Source: JAFGJU01 sp964570935
GTDB lineage: Bacteria; Eisenbacteria; RBG-16-71-46; JAFGJU01
Direction: 5' to 3'
Length of the DNA: 13,921 nucleotides
Assembly: GCA_964570935.1 (NCBI GenBank)
Contig: CAZMZP010000044.1
Coordinates: forward strand, 1-13,921
Below the pieces are notes generated by a model. The model made no database searches. It saw only the letters and a list, made by a program, of their open reading frames with translations, and was not told where the DNA came from. Below, piece after piece: positions 1-6,703 of the stretch (its first letter is position 1; every line of letters starts with the position of its first letter). Made by a program: the position numbers and the translations under genes.

Positions 1-68
1 CAAGGAGGTGATGTGGATCAGCAGGTTGAATTCGGTACACGAGCATCGTAGGTCTTGAGCCAACGTTT

Positions 69-91
69 GTTGAACCGGGGTTGGATTCAAC
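69..91 (+). promoter_or_regulatory. Hairpin just upstream of the Shine-Dalgarno site of the first gene
   Basis: GTTGAACC (69-76) pairs with GG-A-TTCAAC (83-91) with one bulged A and a six-base loop, ending four bases before the AAGGAG ribosome-binding site at 95-100. The 3' arm (85-91, ATTCAAC) can instead pair with GTTGAAT at 25-31, so two mutually exclusive folds are possible in the leader. The pairing is visible in the sequence; a role in mRNA stability or translation control is inference. I see no convincing -10/-35 pair and no sigma54-type site in bases 1-108. Confidence 0.35.
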
Positions 92-108
92 TCTAAGGAG
101 TGCAACCA

Positions 109-822
109 ATGAAGACGCTACTCATAGTGCTTGCAGCTTTGATGATTCCCACAATGGTCATGGCGGGCAACACGAACCCGCGGCTGTACCTCGAAGTCTA
201 TCCGCTGACCGAGGAAGAGGTCGACCCGGGTCCTGTGCCGGCGTACGTGTGCACGCATCCGCAGCCGATAGTGTATCCGTGGTACCTCCCGTGCTGGGCG
301 CTGAGGGTTCCGTACGGCTACTATGCCGTTCCGCTTCATGTCGGCAAGCTTGACATGCCGATCTGCCCGACGACAGGCGCGGAATGCGACAGTCTCGAGG
401 CACCTCCCGCCGGCCTCGGCGGTTACCTCGGCTGTGGCTTTGGTGTTACCGCGACCGGAACTGGCACGTTCACGTTCATGAGCTGGAACGCTTGTCCGGG
501 CTTCTTGAAGGGCCCGTCCTCGGCGGGTGAGCCGGCTGCTTGCCTCGCTTCTTCGACCTCTCTGTGCCACGACTGGGTCGACCATGAGGGTTACCTGCTC
601 TACATGAACGGCACCAACACCGCTGCGTCCAAGATTCTGGCCGTCGTTGCCAGCGCGGACCTTGGCCACGCAAAGGTCATCAACTGCCACAACGACTATG
701 ATAATGGCACGACCATCGGCGGCGGCGCTGAGATCAGCCCGACGCAGACCGTCGTGTGCGAAGGGTCTCCGACGCCTGTGAACTCGACTACTTGGGGAGC
801 CATCAAGGGTCTCTACAGGTAA
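109..822 (+). CDS. Secreted cysteine-rich protein of unknown family
   Basis: I do not recognise a family. The start is ATG at 109, with AAGGAG at 95-100 eight bases upstream; a GTG at 100 in the same frame overlaps that ribosome-binding site and is unlikely. The 237-residue product has a textbook signal peptide (MKTLLIVLAALMIPTMVMA, cleavage after residue 19). The mature part has ten cysteines spread along its length, suggesting disulfides formed outside the cytoplasm, plus stretches rich in Gly/Thr (about 100-120) and Pro/Tyr (about 40-75). There is no second membrane segment and no lipobox. The C-terminus ends in a compact motif with W-x-x-I-K-x-L-Y-R spacing that stands apart from the Gly/Thr-rich sequence before it and could be a recognition tail. 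A strong terminator 21 bases after the stop makes this a single-gene unit on its 3' side. The long antisense frames across it are GC-driven shadows. An extracellular or cell-surface role is inferred from the signal peptide only. Confidence 0.88.
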   Translation: MKTLLIVLAALMIPTMVMAGNTNPRLYLEVYPLTEEEVDPGPVPAYVCTHPQPIVYPWYLPCWALRVPYGYYAVPLHVGKLDMPICPTTGAECDSLEAPPAGLGGYLGCGFGVTATGTGTFTFMSWNACPGFLKGPSSAGEPAACLASSTSLCHDWVDHEGYLLYMNGTNTAASKILAVVASADLGHAKVINCHNDYDNGTTIGGGAEISPTQTVVCEGSPTPVNSTTWGAIKGLYR

Positions 823-843
823 GAATCCGTTCTTGCCTTTCGT

Positions 844-880
844 GAGAGGAGGCCGCTCAATGCGGCCTTCTCTCTTTTTT
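844..880 (+). terminator. Strong intrinsic (rho-independent) terminator
   Basis: A 13-bp stem (844-856 with 862-874, a single G-U wobble) closes a TCAAT loop and is followed directly by six T residues (875-880). The G+C-rich inner half and T-run are the classic features. It lies 21 bases after the stop codon at 822 and separates the first gene from the operon that begins at 1085. Confidence 0.95.
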
Positions 881-970
881 ATGCCCTTTTCCCGCGGCGG
901 GCGTGCGGACACCTGGGCGGCCTGACACCGCGGTCCTCGCGCCTCCGGTTCTGCCGGGTCCGGATTTCTG

Positions 971-1000
971 TTGAGCGCCGGTCTCCCTGAATGCTATCCT
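971..1000 (+). promoter_or_regulatory. Candidate sigma70-type promoter for the three-gene operon
   Basis: TTGAGC (971-976), an 18-bp spacer and TATCCT (995-1000) form a moderate match to the housekeeping consensus (4/6 in each box) in the 204-bp gap between the terminator and the ATG at 1085. It would give a leader of about 75 bases. Scanning the gap for GG-N10-GC found no sigma54 alternative. Support is motif-only. Confidence 0.4.
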
Positions 1001-1084
1001 CAAGCTGAGTCGAGATTGACGAGCGGCCGTGGCCGAGTGTGGTCACGACCAGGGTTTCTTCATACGGAGTAAGTAGGTGGACAA

Positions 1085-2428
1085 ATGAAACTACATGTCT
1101 GTCTCTTGTTCGCGGGCGCGGTCCTGTTCCTTCTGTGTCTCAAGCCCGGCGTCGGGGTCTCCTTCGGAGCGGAGGTCGCGAGCGTGAACGATGAGGTCAT
1201 AACCTCCGATGAGCTCAAGATGGACTACCGGGTCGCCTCCATCGGCGGGGAGAGCACCATGCCTGACACCACCCTGGCCGGAAAGAAGGAGTTCCTGGAC
1301 AGGGTCATAGCTAAGCACCTCCTGTCGCAGTACTTCCATGCGAATGGCTGGGACACGCTCGGCTACTGGGACATCCCGCTCCTCGAGTACAACAAGGGCC
1401 AGTACCTCCAGTCGCTTTACAACGAGGCGATTCCCGAGGCCAGAGCGCCAGGATTGGTCGAGGTCCAGAAGCTGATGGAGCTAAGCCGGACGTACGTGGA
1501 CAGTCTCCAGAAGGCCTACCACCTCACCGTGGACGAGAAGGCCGTCATCTTCATAGGGGACAGGAGTGTCGTCAGGCGCATGGATTCCGGGGACAAGCAC
1601 TCACAGCCGCCGCTGGTGTGGCGAGATCTCTTCACCGACGAGGAGAAGACTATGCCCGTCGCGACATTTCTCGACGGCGAGCTCACCCTCGGGGATTTTG
1701 TGACGGCTGTCGACAAGATGCCCCCCTTCGTACGTCCCACGGGAGGTAACACTGACCAGATAGCTCTCACAGTCGAGCATTTCGGCAGAGAGAAGATATT
1801 CGAGGCGGAGTTCTTGAAGTTGGGTTTGCAGAACAAGCCGTTCTTCCGCGACAAGGCCCGGAAGAAGCTGGAGGAGTTCATGTTGAATGACATGTTCACG
1901 GCGCTGCAGGACACCGTACATGTCAGCCCCGAAGAAGCGGCGGAGTATTACGAGAACCACAGGGACGACTACATGACGGTGCCGATGGTGAGCCTGGCGG
2001 TGATGAGCTTCGATTCTGTGGACGTCGCCCGGCGGGCCGCGAAGAAGCTCGAGGATGGCGGGGATTTCGAGTCCGTCGCGGTGAGCTTCTCCATCTACTC
2101 GGGCAGCGAAGCGGGCTTCGACACCACCGGTTTGATTTCCAAGGATAAGATGGCACCGCTGTTCGACGCCATATGGGACAAGGAAATCGGCTCGACTGCC
2201 GGCCCCGTCGTGGTGGACGGCAGCTGGAAAATCGGAAAGCTGCTGGCCAGGCAAGATCCGAGGCTGCTGGCCCTCGACGAAGCGACTCCAATGATAGTGG
2301 AGCGGCTCAAGTTCTTCAAGGCCGACAAGGCCTTCGCCGCCCTGATCGAGGAGCTCCGCTCAAAGGCCAAGATCGTCGTCCACGACGAGGTCCTCGAGGC
2401 GCTCGTGCTCCCGGTGATACCCAAATGA
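1085..2428 (+). CDS. Exported SurA/PpiC-like parvulin-type peptidyl-prolyl isomerase
   Basis: Predicted periplasmic chaperone of the SurA/PrsA/PpiC group; members bind unfolded exported proteins and may isomerise Xaa-Pro bonds. ATG at 1085 follows AGGTGG at 1075-1080. The 447-residue product has a signal peptide (hydrophobic residues 3-19, likely cleavage near residue 29, FGA/E). It continues with the typical SurA N-terminal start (EVASVNDEVITSDEL: an A-x-V-N-x-x-x-I-T-x-x-E-L pattern), a helical chaperone region to about 285, a parvulin-like domain at about 288-400 and a helical C-terminal extension. Oddity: the two histidines usual in active parvulins, near the first strand (HIL) and the last strand (G-x-H-x-I-K), are replaced (SLAVM; GSWKIGK). 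Isomerase activity may therefore be lost while chaperone function remains. It is first in a probable operon with the C25 protein and the HEAT-cyclophilin protein. The family call is firm; the specific symbol (surA, prsA, ppiD) cannot be decided. Confidence 0.85.
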   Translation: MKLHVCLLFAGAVLFLLCLKPGVGVSFGAEVASVNDEVITSDELKMDYRVASIGGESTMPDTTLAGKKEFLDRVIAKHLLSQYFHANGWDTLGYWDIPLLEYNKGQYLQSLYNEAIPEARAPGLVEVQKLMELSRTYVDSLQKAYHLTVDEKAVIFIGDRSVVRRMDSGDKHSQPPLVWRDLFTDEEKTMPVATFLDGELTLGDFVTAVDKMPPFVRPTGGNTDQIALTVEHFGREKIFEAEFLKLGLQNKPFFRDKARKKLEEFMLNDMFTALQDTVHVSPEEAAEYYENHRDDYMTVPMVSLAVMSFDSVDVARRAAKKLEDGGDFESVAVSFSIYSGSEAGFDTTGLISKDKMAPLFDAIWDKEIGSTAGPVVVDGSWKIGKLLARQDPRLLALDEATPMIVERLKFFKADKAFAALIEELRSKAKIVVHDEVLEALVLPVIPK

Positions 2429-2542
2429 CGGGGTCGCGCGAGGCCGTGTGAGGGCCGCCGGCCTGGAACCTGGCCTCTGAGAAGGGGTAAGCCCTAGTGT
2501 ACCTGCCCGGATGCGGACGTTCAGCTCAAGCCTGGAACACGT

Positions 2543-2557
2543 GAGGAGGCCTCATTG
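2543..2557 (+). promoter_or_regulatory. Shine-Dalgarno site fixing a TTG start
   Basis: GAGGAGG (2543-2549) lies five bases before TTG at 2555. The next in-frame ATG is residue 18, inside the hydrophobic core of the signal peptide, so it would destroy the export signal. TTG at 2555 is therefore the supported start. Confidence 0.85.
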
Positions 2558-5500
2558 CGTAGCTCGTTGAGGGGTTGGGTCGCGCTGGTGGTGTTAGTCG
2601 CGGGAATGGCGCTCTGTGCGCACCCCTCGCAGGCCCGGCTCGGGTCCGGAATAGTGGTCGTCGAGAGCGACGACACCGGCGTGACTCTGAGACTGGGCAT
2701 AGACACGCTGGTTACGGCGCCCGTCCTGCTGGGCGGCCGGACTTTCCACTCGATTCAGTTCAAGGATTTCCTGACGACTCAGGAAGAGGGCCTGCCCCAG
2801 CTGCCCTACACTTCCGCCCTCCTGGGCATTCCCTTCGGCAAGGCCGTCAAGATCCGAATAATCTCGAACGAGACTTCCTCGCTCGTCGGCCGCGTCCCGT
2901 CGCCTACTCCGAAGGCCATCATACGCGAGGGAGAAATTCCCACGCCCGCCGTCGAGTTCGCCATGGACGAGGACTTCTACTCGGGCCGCTCGTCCTTTCC
3001 GGGTGACCTCGCCAGGATCAATGAGCCCTCCACCCTGCGGCATCAGAGGATCGCGCCGGTGTTTCTGTTCCCGGTACAGTACGACGCCGGCAGCGGGGAG
3101 ATCGTTTATTCCAGAGCCCTCGTAGTGAGGGTCGATTTCGTCCAGGAGACCACCGGCGACGCGGCCCGCCAGGCGCGGGACACCGAGCCCGTGCCGTCGT
3201 TTGAGCTGAACGCCGAGGGGCTCTACCAGGGGCTTATCATCAACTATGACCAGTCGAAGTACTGGCGCAGAAAGCCGGTCTCCGGACTGGGCGAGACGCC
3301 GTTCCCCGTTGCGCAGGCGGCCCAGGAGTACAAGATACCGGTCCGCTCGTCCGGCGTTTACAGAGTGGACCATTCCAGCATCACGGGCCTGGGGTCGTCG
3401 TACCCGATAGGGCAGGTCCGCCTGTTCGAGAAGTACTATCAGGAGGGCGATCCGTCGCCGTTCAAACAGCGGGACGTGCCCGTCCAGGTTGTGGACGCGG
3501 ACTCCGACGGCCTGTTCGACGGGTCCGACTACGTCGTGTTCTATGGGGTGTCGCTTCGGGACCGGTTCCCCACGGACGTGATGGAACACCGCTACAGCTA
3601 CGAGAACGTCTACTGGCTGACCGTGGGCGCCTCGGACGGTCTCGGCATGTCAGGGAGAGATTCCTGGCGTCCGGGCTCAGGTCCCAGCGAGCCCGAGTCG
3701 TTTCTTCACGTCGAGAAGGTCGAGAGGGATTCCCTGTTCCTTGATTTCGCGTCCAGGGAGGACGTGGACTACTACCTCTGGACCTCTGACTGGCCGCCCA
3801 CCACCGAGCCCGCGCTGCCGTTCCGGGTCTACGCGCCTGACTCCACCAAGGCCTGGCGCGTCAGGGCGCGCTATCACGGGTACATGTCAGTGCTGCATTA
3901 CATAACTGCAATGATCACGAACAGCCGCAACAAGACGGACACGCTGTTTCAGCGGGCGAGCTTCGGGCCGACGTACCCCAGCTCCCAGGCCGAGGTCATC
4001 CTGGACACGGGGTTCACCGTACCGGACACCATGCTCTCGAGCGGTCTGAACCTGTTCCGCTACTACGGCGAGCGTTACGCGTCGGGGAGTTACGTCTCCG
4101 GCAGCGGTTCATACATGGATTGGTTCGAAGTCAGCTACTACAAGAGATTCGTCGCGTCCCAGGGACGGCTCGGCTTCAACAGCGAGGGGGTGTCGGGTGA
4201 GCTGCAGTTCACTCTGACCGGCTTCCCCTCGGCCGACATCATGCTGTACGACGTGACGGACTCCCTGAACCCGGTCCGCCTGACCGTCGACGCCTCTCAG
4301 GTCACGCCCCACGGCTCGGCCTTTCGGCTTGTGTTCAGGGATTCCGTCGGCCTCTCGCCCAGGCGCTACCAGGCCGTGGTCGCGTCCGCGATTACCCGGG
4401 TCGCCTCCGTGACGCTCGACACTCCGTCCTCACTCAGCACGTCCGGTGCGGGCAAGGACTACTTCGTCGTGACTTACGACGGTTTCGCCTCCGCGCTGTC
4501 TCCGCTCGTGTCCAGGAGAGCGAGCCAGGGACACGGGGTCGAGGTCGCCGCGCTGACCGACGTGTTCGACGAGTTCAGCGGCGGCAGGCGCTCGGCCTCG
4601 GCGATAAAGAAATACATGAAGTACGGTTTCGCCAAGTGGGGCACTCCGCTCTTCCTGCTTCTGGTCGGAGACGCCTCCAAGGACTACAAGGACGTGCTGC
4701 AGTACAGCTCGCCCGACTTCGTACCGACCTACGAGATCATCAGCCCCGTGTCCGGGCCGACGGGACGGGAGCTTGTCGGAAGCGACCACTGGTACGTCAG
4801 CGCGCTGGACGGCGGAACGGACGATTACCCCGACATGTACGTGGGCAGAATCCCGGCGGGCAGCGTCGCGGAGCTGTCTTCGTTCATCCAGAAGATGCTC
4901 TCATACGAAACCTTTTCCGCTCAGGACGCGTTCAGGGGAACCGGCGTGTTCTTCTCCGACGACGCCTACTCCGGCAGCGACTGGGTGAACGAGTGCTTCA
5001 GCTGGAGCGAGAGGATCTTCAGGACGATTTCGCTCGCCGCGAGAGACATAGTGGTCCAGAGTCCCGCGGCTCCCGGGTTCCAGGCCGACACGCTCTTCCT
5101 CTCGGCCTACCTGGACACCGTCCCCTCGACGCCCAAGAACTGCGCAAACCTGGCCGCCATGCAGCAGTACACGCGGCAGAACGTCACGCCGGCCTTACTG
5201 TCCCGGCTTTCGCAGGGAAGCCTCTTCGTCAACTATCAGGGTCACGCGAACCGTTACCTGGCGTCGCACGAATACGTCTTCGTGGACAACATGCGAGTGT
5301 ACGGCCTCAGTGACGTAAGCTCTCTCAACAACTACGCCAAGCCGGCGTTCTGGACCGCTTTTTCGTGCCATTTCAACGACTTCGAGGAGGAGAACGAAGA
5401 CAACGATATCGTGGGTGACTGCCTCGGAGAAAAGATGCTCCTGCTGCCGGACAGGGGGGCCATCGGCGTCTACGCCAGCAACGCCTTCGAGCTTCTGCCC

Positions 5501-6643
5501 CTCAGCGTCTACGGAGACATGAACGTGGCGCTCTTTGACGCCTTCTTCGGCTCTCCCCCAACCTCCGACCTCAGAGGGAAACGGGGGGCCAGGTGGCTTC
5601 TGGGCGAGATCATCGGCTCGGCCGAGGTCAGGTATCTCGCCGGAGATTACGCCAACGAGTTCACGGTGAGGACCTACATGCTTCTCGGGGACCCGGGCCT
5701 CAGGATGGACGCGCTCCCGCCGCAGTTCCGGGTCTTCGTCAACGGCTCGACCGTCTCGGCCGGCGCGGGCATCTACGCTACCTCGGAGGACGACTCAGTG
5801 CGCGTCCAGGCGCTGATGAACGACGAGGTCGCCGTGGACGGCAATTCCATATGGATCGAGGAGACCGGGCCTGAAGGCCGCGGAACCGTGCCTCCTTCCT
5901 CCTACCAGGTCAGTGCCACGGCCGACACCGTTCAAGGAGCCGGCAGACGGTTCTCACTCTACTATCCGACCGTCCTCAGGGCGGGCACGTACGACGTAGA
6001 GCTCCACGCCAGGGACGTCAACGGCCGCGAAAGCGAGTTCGCTCTTCGAGTAGCGCTGAACGTGAGCTTCTTCGACGGCCAGGGCCGCGCCATACGCGAC
6101 GGTTCGCTGGTGCCGTCACGGCTCGGGGTGCGCGCCGTGGTCGCGAGCCCTGTCATGCTGGCCGCGAGCGACCTCAAGTTCCTGGTGGACGGCGGCGACT
6201 CGACAGCGTACGCGAACGTCGAGCAGACTGACCCGTCCGGCAGGAACTGGCAGATCGTTATCGAGCTGGGCCTGGCCGACGGGGACCACGTCCTGGCCGT
6301 CGGGATCGGAGACGTCGAACGTTCCGTCACGGTGGCAGTCAACTCCGGGTTCGCGATGAACAGGCTGTTCGTGTATCCCAGTCCGTTTGAAAGGGTCACT
6401 TCGTTCAACTACGAGCTAACTGGCTCACCGGCAGGAGTAGTGATAGAGATATTCACGATCTCGGGCAGGAAGCTGGTCGAGATCGCCGGGAGCGCCGTCG
6501 TCGGCGAAAACAGCGTGGTCTGGCAGGGGCTCGACGCCGAAGGCGACCGCGTGGCGAACGGGCTCTACGTGTACAGGATCACCGCCACGGACACGGAAGG
6601 CCGCAAGATCACCAGATTGGACAAGATCGTCAAGGTGGAATAG
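2555..6643 (+). CDS. Large exported peptidase C25 (gingipain-fold) protein, PorU-like, with C-terminal FlgD/type IX-sorting-like domain
   Basis: A 1362-residue exported cysteine-protease-fold protein. Signal peptide 1-27 (SQA/R). Residues about 30-260 are beta-rich. Residues about 260-360 match the PorU pattern: a GVYR-type strand (267), a VRLF strand, then D-S-D-G-x-F-x-G-S-D-Y-V-V-F-Y-G (318-331) and an N-x-Y-W-L-T strand. Residues about 634-1050 are the Peptidase_C25 domain: the FVVTYDG entry strand, LLLVGDAS, the GSDHWY...YVGRIPAG block, and catalytic candidates His897 (in Q-G-H-A) and Cys938 (in F-S-C-H-F), ending with LLGDPGLRM (1043-1051). Beta/Ig-like segments follow. The last about 95 residues, from N1269 (VYPSPF...SG-R...W-x-G-x-D...V-A-N-G-L-Y-V-Y-R), are the FlgD-like domain that also serves as a type IX secretion tail. 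PorU is the sortase of type IX secretion; gingipains are cargo. This protein has features of both, so it may be a sortase, a cargo protease or both. It is second in the operon, 126 bp after the parvulin gene. Confidence 0.9.
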   Translation: MRSSLRGWVALVVLVAGMALCAHPSQARLGSGIVVVESDDTGVTLRLGIDTLVTAPVLLGGRTFHSIQFKDFLTTQEEGLPQLPYTSALLGIPFGKAVKIRIISNETSSLVGRVPSPTPKAIIREGEIPTPAVEFAMDEDFYSGRSSFPGDLARINEPSTLRHQRIAPVFLFPVQYDAGSGEIVYSRALVVRVDFVQETTGDAARQARDTEPVPSFELNAEGLYQGLIINYDQSKYWRRKPVSGLGETPFPVAQAAQEYKIPVRSSGVYRVDHSSITGLGSSYPIGQVRLFEKYYQEGDPSPFKQRDVPVQVVDADSDGLFDGSDYVVFYGVSLRDRFPTDVMEHRYSYENVYWLTVGASDGLGMSGRDSWRPGSGPSEPESFLHVEKVERDSLFLDFASREDVDYYLWTSDWPPTTEPALPFRVYAPDSTKAWRVRARYHGYMSVLHYITAMITNSRNKTDTLFQRASFGPTYPSSQAEVILDTGFTVPDTMLSSGLNLFRYYGERYASGSYVSGSGSYMDWFEVSYYKRFVASQGRLGFNSEGVSGELQFTLTGFPSADIMLYDVTDSLNPVRLTVDASQVTPHGSAFRLVFRDSVGLSPRRYQAVVASAITRVASVTLDTPSSLSTSGAGKDYFVVTYDGFASALSPLVSRRASQGHGVEVAALTDVFDEFSGGRRSASAIKKYMKYGFAKWGTPLFLLLVGDASKDYKDVLQYSSPDFVPTYEIISPVSGPTGRELVGSDHWYVSALDGGTDDYPDMYVGRIPAGSVAELSSFIQKMLSYETFSAQDAFRGTGVFFSDDAYSGSDWVNECFSWSERIFRTISLAARDIVVQSPAAPGFQADTLFLSAYLDTVPSTPKNCANLAAMQQYTRQNVTPALLSRLSQGSLFVNYQGHANRYLASHEYVFVDNMRVYGLSDVSSLNNYAKPAFWTAFSCHFNDFEEENEDNDIVGDCLGEKMLLLPDRGAIGVYASNAFELLPLSVYGDMNVALFDAFFGSPPTSDLRGKRGARWLLGEIIGSAEVRYLAGDYANEFTVRTYMLLGDPGLRMDALPPQFRVFVNGSTVSAGAGIYATSEDDSVRVQALMNDEVAVDGNSIWIEETGPEGRGTVPPSSYQVSATADTVQGAGRRFSLYYPTVLRAGTYDVELHARDVNGRESEFALRVALNVSFFDGQGRAIRDGSLVPSRLGVRAVVASPVMLAASDLKFLVDGGDSTAYANVEQTDPSGRNWQIVIELGLADGDHVLAVGIGDVERSVTVAVNSGFAMNRLFVYPSPFERVTSFNYELTGSPAGVVIEIFTISGRKLVEIAGSAVVGENSVVWQGLDAEGDRVANGLYVYRITATDTEGRKITRLDKIVKVE

Positions 6644-6688
6644 ACTCTCCCGCACGCTCGAACTCCGCAGCAGGCAGACTCACACACA

Positions 6689-6703
6689 AGGTGGTGCACA
6701 TTG
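6689..6703 (+). promoter_or_regulatory. Shine-Dalgarno site supporting a second TTG start
   Basis: AGGTGGTG (6689-6696) sits four to six bases before TTG at 6701. An in-frame ATG at 6740 (residue 14) would also leave a usable signal peptide, but I see no comparable ribosome-binding site in front of it. Confidence 0.65.

Noticed and set aside
1..15. Anti-Shine-Dalgarno complement as part of a 16S rRNA end
   Set aside because: The 16S 3' end would carry the complementary sequence in the other orientation with conserved flanks, which are absent on both strands.
118..912. 264-codon open frame antisense to the first gene
   Set aside because: It runs opposite a gene with signal peptide and ribosome-binding site, crosses the strong terminator and has an Arg-rich composition typical of GC-driven shadow frames.
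2429..2554. Possible terminator between the parvulin and C25 genes
   Set aside because: GC-rich repeats such as GGCC are present, but I find no stem followed by a T-run, so the genes are treated as one operon.
2594..3589. 331-codon antisense frame within the C25 gene (similar long ones at 1601-2254, 6565-7380 and 7568-8419)
   Set aside because: Shadow frames caused by high GC at the third codon position; they lack recognisable domains and ribosome-binding sites.
4636..5313. 225-codon frame inside the C25 gene on the same strand
   Set aside because: Overlaps the conserved C25 catalytic region in another frame and has an Arg/Gly-rich low-information composition.
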